DNA from: Spiribacter salilacus
GTDB taxonomy: Bacteria > Pseudomonadota > Gammaproteobacteria > Nitrococcales > Nitrococcaceae
Direction: 5' to 3'
DNA length: 64,000 nt
Assembly (NCBI RefSeq): GCF_009649225.1
Contig: NZ_WJPP01000002.1
Coordinates: 62,001-126,000 of the forward strand
Shown: positions 38,694 through 46,812 of the stretch, in pieces
Numbering within the stretch: position 1 is the stretch's first letter
How the letters are laid out: every line of letters begins with the position of its first letter
The notes under the pieces: generated by a model
Told to the model about the DNA's origin: nothing
What the model saw: the letters and a program-made list of their open reading frames with translations, nothing else
The model's database searches: none
Position numbers and translations under genes: made by a program

Positions 38694-39767
38694 ATGGACT
38701 TATCGCGAATTACCACTGATTTAAAGCAGTGGAGTAAAGCCCTTGGCTTTGACTCCATCGGTATCGCTAAGCCTGAGCTTGCCGCGGATGAGGCGCATTT
38801 ACTGCGCTGGCTACAAGATGGTCGCCATGGAACCATGGCATGGATGCCCCGTCATGGCCGCAAACGCGCGCGTCCCGCGCAACTCGTGCCGGGCACCGTG
38901 CGCATCATCAGCGTGCGCATGAATTACTTGCCCCCCAATTTAGAACCCACCGAAACGGTGCTTAATGACTCGCGACGCGCATTTATTGCACGCTATGCCT
39001 TAGGGCGTGACTATCACAAACTGATGCGCCGTCGACTCCAGCAGCTTGCCGATAAAATACAGGCCGTTGCAGGCCCCTTTGGCTACCGCGTATTTGTAGA
39101 CAGCGGCCCTATTCTTGAAAAAGCACTGGGGCGTAATGCCGGCCTGGGCTGGATTGGCAAAAACACCTTATTGCTTGACCGAGAGGTTGGGTCCTATTTT
39201 TTCTTAGGCGAACTGCTTACCGATTTACCGCTACCCGCCGATGCCCCACCTGATGATTTATGTGGCAGCTGTCGTGCCTGTATTGATATCTGCCCCACCG
39301 CGGCAATTACCGGGCCTCAACAGCTAGATGCCCGGCGTTGCATTTCTTATCTGACCATCGAGCATCAGGGGAGTATTCCTGAATCACTGCGCCCTGCCAT
39401 TGGCAATCGGGTGTTTGGCTGTGATGACTGCCAAATGGTATGCCCATGGAACCGTTATGCTAAGCCTACCGATGAGAAGGATTTTCACCCGCGCCATGGC
39501 TTGGATCATGCCTCATTGGTGTCGCTGTTTAATTGGAGCGAAGCGGAATTTCTTAACAAAACCGAAGGTTCTGCAATACGCCGCTTGGGCCATGAGCGAT
39601 GGCTTCGTAATCTTGCCGTGGCGCTAGGCAATGGCCCCGCTGATTCAGAGGCCATTGACGCGCTACAGCAGCGCCTAGATCACCCTTCTGAATTAGTGCG
39701 TGAACACGTGCGCTGGGCGTTAGAGCGGCTCTTAGCCGTGTCGCCAAGCCAAGAATTGGCGGACTAA
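38694..39767 (+). CDS. queG: Epoxyqueuosine reductase
   Basis: 357 residues. Iron-sulfur and cobalamin enzyme for the last step of queuosine synthesis in tRNA. The two ferredoxin-type clusters are CGSCRACIDICPTAAI near residue 189 and CDDCQMVCPWN near residue 242. The N-terminal MDLSRITTDLKQWSKALGFDSIGIA is typical, so I start at 38694; the open frame extends back to 38634 into the divergent gene. The 3' end overlaps pgi by 36 bases on the opposite strand. Confidence 0.97.
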   Translation: MDLSRITTDLKQWSKALGFDSIGIAKPELAADEAHLLRWLQDGRHGTMAWMPRHGRKRARPAQLVPGTVRIISVRMNYLPPNLEPTETVLNDSRRAFIARYALGRDYHKLMRRRLQQLADKIQAVAGPFGYRVFVDSGPILEKALGRNAGLGWIGKNTLLLDREVGSYFFLGELLTDLPLPADAPPDDLCGSCRACIDICPTAAITGPQQLDARRCISYLTIEHQGSIPESLRPAIGNRVFGCDDCQMVCPWNRYAKPTDEKDFHPRHGLDHASLVSLFNWSEAEFLNKTEGSAIRRLGHERWLRNLAVALGNGPADSEAIDALQQRLDHPSELVREHVRWALERLLAVSPSQELAD

Positions 39768-41300
39768 ACCTGCGGTTGAAGCATCTAATTCTGTCGAGGG
39801 ATCACCACCGCTGAGTAATGGGCGAAGGTCCCGCGCCAATCGCTTACCTAACTCAACACCATACTGATCGAAGGGGTTAACACCCCAAATCACTGCCTCC
39901 ACAAACGTTCGGTGCTCATACAACGCAATCAGCGCGCCGAGGGTTGTCGGATCCAGTCGATGCAAGAGCAACGTGTTACTCGGCCGATTCCCGGGGCAGT
40001 GCAGTGCCGGTCGATCTGAATCAGCCCTATTACCCTGCATTAATGCCTGACTTTGGGCAAACAAGTTGGCCGCAAGCTCTAACGGTTCACCACGCTCACC
40101 CGCCACGGGTGCGGCAACACCAATAAAATCGACGGGCATCACCTCTGTGCCCTGATGAAGCGCTTGAAAAAAGGCATGCTGACCCGGTGTACCAGTTTGC
40201 CCCCAAATGGCGGCTGCGGTAGGCACCGTCACGGCTTGCCCCGCTCGATCAACCGATTTGCCGTTGCTCTCCATCACCAACTGCTGCAAGTAGGCAGGCA
40301 AATAACGCAAGCGCTCGGTATAGGGCACTACAACCTGGCTACGTCGGCCCAATAAACTGCCATGCAATACCGCCAATAAACCCTGAATGACGGGCATATT
40401 GCGGGCTAACGGCGCCTCGCAAAAATGCGTATCCATGGCAGAGGCACCCGCCAATAGTTCTTCAAATGCCTCAGGCCCAATGGCTAGCATCACTGAAAAA
40501 CCGACGGCAGACCACAGCGAATAACGCCCGCCAACCCAGTCCCACAAAGGCAAAGCCGAGGCAGGATCCAAGCCCAACGAGCGCACATGCGCCGGGTCAG
40601 CGGTAATGCCGATCACTTGACGCGCAATAGCCGCATCATCGGCAAGGTCTCGTCTTAACCACGCCATGGCTTCATGCGCATTGGCAAGCGTTTCACTAGT
40701 GCCAAAACTCTTAGAAGCCACCAGCACTAACGTGCTACGTGGGTCACACTGGGCCAGCGTGCGTGACATTTCCACGCCATCAATGTTGGCAACAAAATGG
40801 ATCCGGGGCCCGTCGGCAAGCGGTGCTAACGCATCAACGGCAAGTCGTGGCCCAAGATCAGAGCCCCCAATACCAATGTTAATCACATCTTTAATGGGTT
40901 CACCGGTAATACTTGTGTAGGCACCGCTGCGAATCTCTTTGGCCAACGTTGCCATGCGCGCTCTCGCGTCTTTGACCTCAGGCAAGGTCACTTGAACCGC
41001 AGCTCGTAACGCCGTGTGTAAGGCAGCTCGTCCTTCTGTTTCGTTAACCCGCTGGCCGGCAAACATAGCGTCACGATGCCGCGGAAGCTCGCGTGCCTCA
41101 GCCAGCGCAACCAAATCTGCCATCAGTATCGAATCAACTGGCTGCTTTGAGAAATCGAGCAACATTCCAGCGGCTTCTACCGAATAGTGCTCAAAACGCT
41201 GTGGATCTGCAGCAAACAGTGCATTAAGCGACTGCGCCGCGATGGCCTCGCGCTTTTCAGCGAGCACCTGCCATGCCTGACATGCTTGCAAACTCTCCAT
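39732..41300 (-). CDS. pgi: Glucose-6-phosphate isomerase
   Basis: 522 residues (E. coli 549). Signatures: INIGIGGSDLGPRLAVDAL, VLVASKSFGTSETLANA, DWVGGRYSLWSAVGFS, VMESNGKSVDR and GVNPFDQYGVELGKRLARDL. Cytoplasmic enzyme of glycolysis and gluconeogenesis. It overlaps the panC stop by one base (TAATG), so it ends the panB-panC-pgi transcript. Confidence 0.97.
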   Translation of the reverse strand: MESLQACQAWQVLAEKREAIAAQSLNALFAADPQRFEHYSVEAAGMLLDFSKQPVDSILMADLVALAEARELPRHRDAMFAGQRVNETEGRAALHTALRAAVQVTLPEVKDARARMATLAKEIRSGAYTSITGEPIKDVINIGIGGSDLGPRLAVDALAPLADGPRIHFVANIDGVEMSRTLAQCDPRSTLVLVASKSFGTSETLANAHEAMAWLRRDLADDAAIARQVIGITADPAHVRSLGLDPASALPLWDWVGGRYSLWSAVGFSVMLAIGPEAFEELLAGASAMDTHFCEAPLARNMPVIQGLLAVLHGSLLGRRSQVVVPYTERLRYLPAYLQQLVMESNGKSVDRAGQAVTVPTAAAIWGQTGTPGQHAFFQALHQGTEVMPVDFIGVAAPVAGERGEPLELAANLFAQSQALMQGNRADSDRPALHCPGNRPSNTLLLHRLDPTTLGALIALYEHRTFVEAVIWGVNPFDQYGVELGKRLARDLRPLLSGGDPSTELDASTAGLVRQFLAWRHG

Positions 41301-42172
41301 TACGCCTCCACCACGCCCGGTGCGGGCAACATCACCGGTAAATTATCAATCAAACGTGCCCGGCCCAAATGCGCCGCCACCAAAATAACGAGCGACTGAT
41401 CGCCCGGCTGGGCTTTTTCTAAATCCGCCGCGCGTCTTATTTCTAAATAATCCGGCTTGAGACCGCCAGCAATAAGCTGACTTAGACCCGCTTGCACCAA
41501 TGCGTTTAAATTGGCCTCACCCTGGGTCATCCGGTCTGCCAACATCGTGAGTGTCTGATAAATCACTGCCGCCTGCTCAGTTTGCTCTGCAGATAGATAA
41601 GCATTGCGGCTACTCATCGCAAGCCCACTCGGCTCCCGAGCCACGGGAGCACCCACAATCTCAATAGGCCAAGCCAAGTCGGTTACCATCTGCCGAATGA
41701 CCATTAACTGCTGATAATCTTTCAGTCCAAATACAGCCAAGTCAGGTTGCACCACATTAAAGAGCTTAGCCACCACCGTAGCCACGCCAGTAAAATGCCC
41801 GGGGCGACTAACCCCACATAAGATGTTGTTGAGCCGTGGCACATCAACCCGCGTTTGCAAGCTTGGCCCACTGGGATAGAGCGTTTCTACGCTTGGGGCA
41901 AAAACCACATCCACCGATTTACTTTCGAGTAAGGCACAATCGGCCTCGTAAGTCCTTGGATAATCAACAAAATCCTCGCCTACTGAAAACTGAGTTGGGT
42001 TAACAAAAATGCTAACCACAATGCGGTCTGCTTGCCGACGCGCCTCATCAACCAATGTTAGATGGCCGCCATGCAAATTGCCCATCGTCGGCACAAAACC
42101 CACGCGCAGACCAGCTTTGCGCCAAGCCAACACCTGCTTACGTAATGCATCGGTTTGGGTGATCTCTTCCAT
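41300..42172 (-). CDS. panC: Pantothenate synthetase
   Basis: 290 residues. VGFVPTMGNLHGGHLTLVDEAR carries the HIGH-like ATP motif, followed by SIFVNPTQFSVGEDFVDYPRT, VFGLKDYQQLMVIRQMVTDL and SSRNAYLSAE. It condenses pantoate and beta-alanine with ATP. It follows panB by 6 bases and is coupled to pgi. Confidence 0.97.
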   Translation of the reverse strand: MEEITQTDALRKQVLAWRKAGLRVGFVPTMGNLHGGHLTLVDEARRQADRIVVSIFVNPTQFSVGEDFVDYPRTYEADCALLESKSVDVVFAPSVETLYPSGPSLQTRVDVPRLNNILCGVSRPGHFTGVATVVAKLFNVVQPDLAVFGLKDYQQLMVIRQMVTDLAWPIEIVGAPVAREPSGLAMSSRNAYLSAEQTEQAAVIYQTLTMLADRMTQGEANLNALVQAGLSQLIAGGLKPDYLEIRRAADLEKAQPGDQSLVILVAAHLGRARLIDNLPVMLPAPGVVEA

Positions 42173-42178
42173 GCCTAC

Positions 42179-42985
42179 TTACTCAAAGCATTCGGTAGCG
42201 TCAGGAAAAGTACGCGCCCTAACCGCCTCAGCATAAGCCGACAGTGCGCCCGGTATGCTTTGGCCCTGTGGCATAAAGTTGCGGCTAAATCGCGGCACCC
42301 GCCCTTGGGTAATGCCCAATACATCTTGTAGCACGAGCACTTGTCCATCACAGTTCACACCCGCCCCAATGCCAATTAACGGTAAGTTCACCGCAGCGCG
42401 AATACGCTCGGCAACCGGTGCTGATACGCACTCTACTAATAGCAAATCAGCGCCCGCAGCCTCTAAGGCGCAAGCATCCTCAACAATTCGGTTTGCGCTT
42501 TGCTCATCTTTACCTTGCACCTTAAAACCGCCGAGCTTGTCGACTAACTGAGGTTGCAGCCCAATATGCGCACAAACAGGCACGCCCGCTATTGTCAGTG
42601 CCTCCACAATGGCCGCTTGGTCCTGCGTGCCCTCCAGCTTTACCATCTGTGCGCCGCCATGCTTCATTAAGGCCCCTGCGCTGTCGATAGCGGTTGCCTC
42701 GTCGGCATAGCTTAGAAATGGCAGATCGGCCATCAACAAAGCTCGGTCTAACCCGCGCGCAACACACTGACAATGGTAAACAATATCCTCCACCGTTACC
42801 GGTACCGTGCTGCCATGCCCCTGAATCACGTTGCCCAGGGAATCGCCCACCAACACCACATCTACCCCCGCGTTATCAACGGCTTGGGCAAACGTATAAT
42901 CGTAGGCAGTTAGCGCCACAATTGGCTGCTGTTCAGCACGCATTTTTTGTAAGGTGCTTAGCGTAACTCTCAAGGCTCTACTCAC
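42179..42985 (-). CDS. panB: 3-methyl-2-oxobutanoate hydroxymethyltransferase
   Basis: 268 residues. IVALTAYDYTFAQAVDNAGVDVVLVGDSLGNVIQGHGSTVPVT and VCAHIGLQPQLVDKLGGFKVQGK are family signatures; the metal-binding Asp residues lie in VGDS. It makes ketopantoate from alpha-ketoisovalerate using methylene-tetrahydrofolate. The start overlaps the nucleoside kinase gene by 4 bases. Confidence 0.97.
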   Translation of the reverse strand: MSRALRVTLSTLQKMRAEQQPIVALTAYDYTFAQAVDNAGVDVVLVGDSLGNVIQGHGSTVPVTVEDIVYHCQCVARGLDRALLMADLPFLSYADEATAIDSAGALMKHGGAQMVKLEGTQDQAAIVEALTIAGVPVCAHIGLQPQLVDKLGGFKVQGKDEQSANRIVEDACALEAAGADLLLVECVSAPVAERIRAAVNLPLIGIGAGVNCDGQVLVLQDVLGITQGRVPRFSRNFMPQGQSIPGALSAYAEAVRARTFPDATECFE

Positions 42986-43623
42986 TCTGCCGGATTAAAG
43001 TAATGACGACCGTGACCTATCTGACTCATCTCTTCAACCAGTACATCCAAATGTTGATCAGAGGCAAGCGGGTTAAGCCCCGTGCTATTAACAATCAGAA
43101 CGGGCGATTCGTCATAGTCATGAAAAAAGTCGATATAGGCATTGGCAAGCCGCTCTAAATAAACCGTATCAAGTTGTGCCTCTAGCGCGCCCCCATAACG
43201 CCGCAGACGCGCCTGCAGCACATCAACCGGGGCCTGCAGGTAAACCACTAAATCGGGCGGTGAGACTTGCGGCGCCATCACTGACCATATCCGTTCGTAC
43301 AACGCCAACTCGGCATCATCCAGGTTTAAGGCAGCAAAAAGTCGATCTTTTGCAAACAGAAAATCGGAGATATACCGCGGAGCAAAAAGATCACTTTGGC
43401 GGATTTGACTTAGCTCTTCAGCGCGCTCCAATAAAAAATGCAACTGTGTTGCCAGCGCGCCCTCACGCGGATTCTGGTAAAACCGCTCCAGAAACGGATT
43501 GGTTGTACTTTGCTCAAGCAATAGCTCCGCATCTAGCCGTTCAGCCAGTTGTGCGGCCAATCGGCTTTTCCCAACACCAATCGGGCCCTCAACTACCAAA
43601 TGATTAAATACCGGATCTGCCAT
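42982..43623 (-). CDS. Deoxynucleoside kinase family protein
   Basis: 213 residues with P-loop VVEGPIGVGKSRLAAQLAERL, NPFLERFYQNP, the DRY-like SDFLFAKDRLFA and VVYLQAPVDVLQARLRRYG. This is the deoxyadenosine/deoxyguanosine kinase family (dNK). In many gammaproteobacteria the gene lies between folK and panB as here. The preferred nucleoside is not readable from the sequence. It begins directly after the folK stop. Confidence 0.93.
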   Translation of the reverse strand: MADPVFNHLVVEGPIGVGKSRLAAQLAERLDAELLLEQSTTNPFLERFYQNPREGALATQLHFLLERAEELSQIRQSDLFAPRYISDFLFAKDRLFAALNLDDAELALYERIWSVMAPQVSPPDLVVYLQAPVDVLQARLRRYGGALEAQLDTVYLERLANAYIDFFHDYDESPVLIVNSTGLNPLASDQHLDVLVEEMSQIGHGRHYFNPAE

Positions 43624-44112
43624 TTACCCCTCAATCGGCACCATGCCAGTGCCATCGACTTTTTGTATTAAATCGCTCAACAAGCCCATACCGGGAATAA
43701 CCAACTCTGCTGAGATCTCTGCCAGAGGATACAGCACGAAGGCACGCTCCGGCATGCCAGGATGCGGTATGTTCAGCGTGTCGCTTTGATACTGACTATT
43801 GCCATGTAAAAGAATATCCAAATCAAGCGGCCTTGGCCCCCAGCGCTGCCCATTTAAATCTCGCCCGGCTTGATTCTCAATGGCCTTTAAGGCTTGCAGC
43901 AAAGGCTCTGGCTCATAGGTTGTATCGATAGCGGCCACCGCGTTCACATAATCGGGCTGTGGCACTGGGCCCATGGGTGGATTCCCATAGAGCCGAGAGG
44001 TTTGCACGAGTGTGGTTTGAGGCAGTGCTGCAAGGGCAGCAAACCCTGCCTTCACCTGCCACACAGGGTCGGCCAAGTTACTGCCAACGCCAATGTAAAC
44101 GCGATTGCTCAC
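43624..44112 (-). CDS. folK: 6-hydroxymethyl-7,8-dihydropterin pyrophosphokinase
   Basis: 162 residues: VYIGVGSNLADPVWQVKAGFAAL, the substrate loop GPVPQPDYVNAVAAIDT, and RWGPRPLDLDILL with the metal-binding Asp pair, then IPHPGMPERAFVLYPLAEI. It pyrophosphorylates the pterin in folate synthesis; PanB next door uses the folate product. It lies 5 bases after pcnB. Confidence 0.97.
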   Translation of the reverse strand: MSNRVYIGVGSNLADPVWQVKAGFAALAALPQTTLVQTSRLYGNPPMGPVPQPDYVNAVAAIDTTYEPEPLLQALKAIENQAGRDLNGQRWGPRPLDLDILLHGNSQYQSDTLNIPHPGMPERAFVLYPLAEISAELVIPGMGLLSDLIQKVDGTGMVPIEG

Positions 44113-44117
44113 ACGGC

Positions 44118-45398
44118 TTATCGGGATCGATTACGACGCCGACGGCGGGGCGGTGCCGGTGGTGGCGCATCATCACTACTGGCCTGAAACTCCGTCCACC
44201 ACTGTGCTAATGCCGGATCAGCCAAGCCTGCCTCTGCGCGCAACAGTAAAAAATCGTATGCCGCTCGAAAGCGCGGATGACCAAATAACCGCCGAGCCTT
44301 GCTCTGGGAGCGCGTATCTAACCGCGGCTGCAGACTCCAAATTTCGCGCATTGGCAATGAGAAGCGTTTTGGAATGGCAACGCGGCGTAGCTGCCGCTCT
44401 AGCGCTTCGGTGACCGCCTGCTCTAGCAATTCAGGATCAATGCCGGGGGCCAATTGCTCACCCGGTAGTTGCGCCATAATGGCAGGCCACAACAAGGCGG
44501 CAAATAAAAACGCCGGTGTTACGGGCCGGCCATCATTAATTCTGGCATCGGTATTGGCCAACGCTTGCTTAACAAACGCTAAGCGAGCCCCGCTGGGGTC
44601 ATCATCCAGCGCTGAATCGGTGGCAGGAAACAAATACCGAAACAATCCATAATGCCGCAAGGCATCAATGGTTTGGGCGCCCTGACCACCCATAAAAAGC
44701 TTGAGCACTTCATCAAAAAGCCTAGCTGGCGGAATATCGGCCAGTAAGTCTGCCATCCGGGGGATAGGATCTGCCGTTGCTGGATCGATCACAAAATCAA
44801 GCTTGGCCGCAAAGCGCACCGCGCGGAGCATTCGCACCGGATCTTCTCGATACCGAACCTCTGGCTCACCAATCAAGCGAAGCTGGCGTGCCTCGAGATC
44901 TGCCATACCACCGGCATAATCAACAATCGAAAAATCGGCGATGTTGTAATACAAGGCGTTAACCGTGAAGTCGCGCCGTAGCGCATCTTCTTCGATATCG
45001 CCGTACACGTTATCCCTAAGGATCATGCCATCTTCCATCACGCGATCGTTATTCTGTTCGCCATCCGACGGCGTTAGTGCGCGAAACGTGGCAACTTCTA
45101 TGATCTCTGGACCGAAATGCACATGCGCTAAGCGAAATCGCCGACCAATCAAACGGCAATTTCTAAATAGCGCTTTGACCTGCTCGGGCGTTGCATCCGT
45201 TGCCACATCAAAATCTTTAGGGTCGCGATTGAGCGAAAGATCTCTGACACCGCCCCCAACCAGGTAGGCGCCGTAGCCTGCTGTTTTTAAACGATAAAGC
45301 ACTTTTAGCGCATGATCGCTAATACGACTACGTGAGATAACATGCCGATCACGCGGCACGATCGTCGGCTCAATAGACTGTGTTTGAAGTTGGCTCAC
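44118..45398 (-). CDS. pcnB: Poly(A) polymerase I
   Basis: 426 residues. Nucleotidyltransferase motif YLVGGGVRDLSLNRDPKDFDVATDA, the PcnB-specific lead-in RHVISRSRISDHALKVLYRL, and VRYREDPVRMLRAVRFAAKL. The Arg-rich tail (PPRRRRRNRSR) binds RNA. It adds 3' poly(A) tails that promote RNA decay. The start is a GTG at 45398 without a strong ribosome site; E. coli pcnB also uses a poor start codon (AUU). It leads the folK-panB-panC-pgi run. Confidence 0.96.
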   Translation of the reverse strand: MSQLQTQSIEPTIVPRDRHVISRSRISDHALKVLYRLKTAGYGAYLVGGGVRDLSLNRDPKDFDVATDATPEQVKALFRNCRLIGRRFRLAHVHFGPEIIEVATFRALTPSDGEQNNDRVMEDGMILRDNVYGDIEEDALRRDFTVNALYYNIADFSIVDYAGGMADLEARQLRLIGEPEVRYREDPVRMLRAVRFAAKLDFVIDPATADPIPRMADLLADIPPARLFDEVLKLFMGGQGAQTIDALRHYGLFRYLFPATDSALDDDPSGARLAFVKQALANTDARINDGRPVTPAFLFAALLWPAIMAQLPGEQLAPGIDPELLEQAVTEALERQLRRVAIPKRFSLPMREIWSLQPRLDTRSQSKARRLFGHPRFRAAYDFLLLRAEAGLADPALAQWWTEFQASSDDAPPPAPPRRRRRNRSR

Positions 45399-45415
45399 TA
45401 AGCGGCCGAGTCCTC

Positions 45416-45443
45416 TTGTATGACTTCAACGAGCCCGTATAAT
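45416..45443 (+). promoter_or_regulatory. Promoter of tRNA-Glu
   Basis: A perfect TATAAT (45438-45443) is preceded, 16 bases upstream, by TTGTAT (45416-45421). The tRNA begins 26 bases downstream and the discriminator is GC-rich, as in stringently controlled stable-RNA promoters. The promoter is divergent to pcnB. Confidence 0.75.
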
Positions 45444-45469
45444 ACCAGCCCTTGTCGCTCAACAGTTAT

Positions 45470-45544
45470 GCTCCCATCGTCTAGCGGTTAGGACGCTGCC
45501 CTCTCAAGGCGGAAACCGGGGTTCAAGTCCCCGTGGGAGCACCA
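45470..45544 (+). tRNA. tRNA-Glu (anticodon CTC)
   Basis: A 75-nt cloverleaf. Acceptor GCTCCCA pairs with TGGGAGC, followed by discriminator A and an encoded CCA. The D arm is GTCTAGCGGTTAGGAC. The anticodon arm CTGCC-CTCTCAA-GGCGG puts CTC at positions 34-36 (Glu, codon GAG). The T arm is CCGGG-GTTCAAGT-CCCCG type. The 3' half doubles as the left attachment site of the integrated element, which restores an intact tRNA. Confidence 0.97.
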
Positions 45545-45546
45545 AT
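45501..45546. other. attL of the integrated element
   Basis: 46 bases from the anticodon loop (CTCTCAAGGCGG) through the CCA end and AAT are repeated without mismatch at 52389-52434. The repeat lies in the 3' half of tRNA-Glu, the classical target for tyrosine integrases. Confidence 0.95.
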
Positions 45547-45578
45547 AAAATCAACAACTTACGAAAAACGACTGACCA

Positions 45579-45613
45579 AGTTGTCTAAAAACTGTCTAAA
45601 ATACGTCCCTGAA
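45579..45613 (+). repeat. Left inner-end repeat (probable integrase arm site)
   Basis: AGTTGTCTAAAAACTGTC followed by TAAAATACGTCCCTGAA. The right inner end at 52259-52293 repeats this in the same orientation with few differences. A further copy of the core lies at 48806-48822 in reverse (AGTTGTCTAAAAACAGT). Such repeated sites flanking a tyrosine-integrase att core are typical arm-binding sites; function is inferred. Confidence 0.75.
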
Positions 45614-45679
45614 TAAACCTGAACGGCTGTGGACATTTCCGACCAACGGTAGCGGGCATTTGATGGGCTAACCGGTAGC

Positions 45680-45934
45680 ATGGGGCCACCATTTCAACGC
45701 GACGGTGCAACCATGAAATACCTAAAAGCCAGCCACGCTGGTATTGAAAAAATCCACCCCAGCCAGTTACCCCAGCATGCCCGGGTTATGACTGCGGCAT
45801 GCTTTTGTTACTCAATCCGTGATGCGGACGCACCGATCTACGGGGCGCTGGGTGATAAGACTGCGGAAGCGGTGATGCTGGCGGGTGATCCTGACAAAAT
45901 AGAACGGCTGGCGGGGGTGATATTTCCCGCCTAG
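45680..45934 (+). CDS. Small uncharacterised ORF at the left end of the element
   Basis: 84 residues from the ATG at 45680, or 73 from 45713 (MKYLKASHAGIEKIHPSQLP). The product has no motif that I recognise; it contains ACFCYSIRDADAPIYGALGDKTAEAVML. It is the only plus-strand gene of the element, lying between attL and the terminator, a common place for accessory cargo. Neither start has a strong ribosome site. It could be a chance frame. Confidence 0.45.
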   Translation: MGPPFQRDGATMKYLKASHAGIEKIHPSQLPQHARVMTAACFCYSIRDADAPIYGALGDKTAEAVMLAGDPDKIERLAGVIFPA

Positions 45935-45935
45935 A

Positions 45936-45971
45936 TAAAAACCGCGCCCGCGGGCTTTTTAACGGGCGCGG
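45936..45971 (-). terminator. Rho-independent terminator of the element's leftward operon
   Basis: On the minus strand CCGCGCCCG and CGGGCGCGG form a perfect 9-bp GC stem around a 12-base loop, followed directly by TTTTTAT. It lies 21 bases after the stop of the 237-residue gene. On the plus strand it also follows the 84-residue ORF by one base but lacks a T-run there. Confidence 0.9.
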
Positions 45972-45992
45972 CCCAGCACCTGCGGCTGTGAA

Positions 45993-46706
45993 CTAGTCGA
46001 GACCGCTCAGCTTTAGCAAATTCGCCTCATGCTGCTTTTGCTCGGCTTCAAAAGCCTTTTTCTGCTCATCGTTGGGCGCGGCTTTACTTGCGAGGGCTAG
46101 CGCATGCTGGCCTACCTCGTGAAGGAAAGTATCGGCCTTTTCCAGACGCTCACGCTCGGCCACCACACTGGGGAACAATTGCTTAGCGGCGTAGGCCCTG
46201 AACGCGGGCAGGTCTTTATCCTGCAACCCTGACACCACCGCCGGGGCGGATAGAACCGCGGAAATCACTCGGCGGTTTCCGCTTGATATCGCTTCACGCA
46301 CATAGGCTGTCCGCTGGGCCGCGTCCATCTCTCGCAACGCTTGCCGGGTTTCAGGGCCGTGCGGGTCATCTTTGCCAAGCTCGTCGGTTAGCTTAGAGTC
46401 CAACGCAACGATGCGCTCGCTCAGCTTGCCGCGGGCCTCGGTAACGTGTTTTTGCGACTGCTCCGCTACCCGCTTGGCGTGGCGGTCAATTTCCTGCAAA
46501 TGCGCCGCGGCTGTGCTGTGGGGATTGCGGTTGCTCCGCATCGACAGCAGGCCCTCGAACGCCTCTGACACCCTTTTCTGTTTCCCCAGGGCGTAATTGA
46601 TGTCGGGGTCATCATCTCCGAATGACTCCGCCCAACTTTCAGGAACTTGTAGTGCGGCCGGTATCTCTTTGCTTAGGTCTGGGAGTGCAGGTTGTGCAGC
46701 TTTCAT
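45993..46706 (-). CDS. Coiled-coil protein of unknown function, last gene of the element operon
   Basis: 237 residues, hydrophilic and helical, rich in Ala, Glu, Lys and Gln, with no membrane segment. Segments HLQEIDRHAKRVAEQSQKHVTEARGK and the C-terminal KAFEAEQKQHEANLLKLSGLD look like coiled coils. I do not recognise a family. Its place directly after TerL, where phages have portal or head-assembly genes, makes a scaffold-like or capsid-redirecting role possible, but this is only inference. A ribosome site GAGGACAG precedes the ATG at 46706. Confidence 0.75.
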   Translation of the reverse strand: MKAAQPALPDLSKEIPAALQVPESWAESFGDDDPDINYALGKQKRVSEAFEGLLSMRSNRNPHSTAAAHLQEIDRHAKRVAEQSQKHVTEARGKLSERIVALDSKLTDELGKDDPHGPETRQALREMDAAQRTAYVREAISSGNRRVISAVLSAPAVVSGLQDKDLPAFRAYAAKQLFPSVVAERERLEKADTFLHEVGQHALALASKAAPNDEQKKAFEAEQKQHEANLLKLSGLD

Positions 46707-46812
46707 TTTCTGTCCTCACTGGGTGTTGATAGGTAAACGTGTAAGACTCGCCGGTTGCCTGTCCTCGGCTGTCGACGATGCAAAATCGGATGGTTCGGGT
46801 TTCTCGTCTCAT
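46639..46812 (-). CDS. 57-residue ORF coupled to terL
   Basis: Begins at an ATG that overlaps the terL TGA (ATGA) and reads MRRETRTIRFCIVDSRGQAT and on to a TGA at 46639. The last third overlaps the next gene in another frame. The coupled start and the otherwise empty 102-base gap support a real gene; the Thr/Arg-rich C-terminal end inside the neighbour argues for caution. Confidence 0.45.
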   Translation of the reverse strand: MRRETRTIRFCIVDSRGQATGESYTFTYQHPVRTENESCTTCTPRPKQRDTGRTTSS

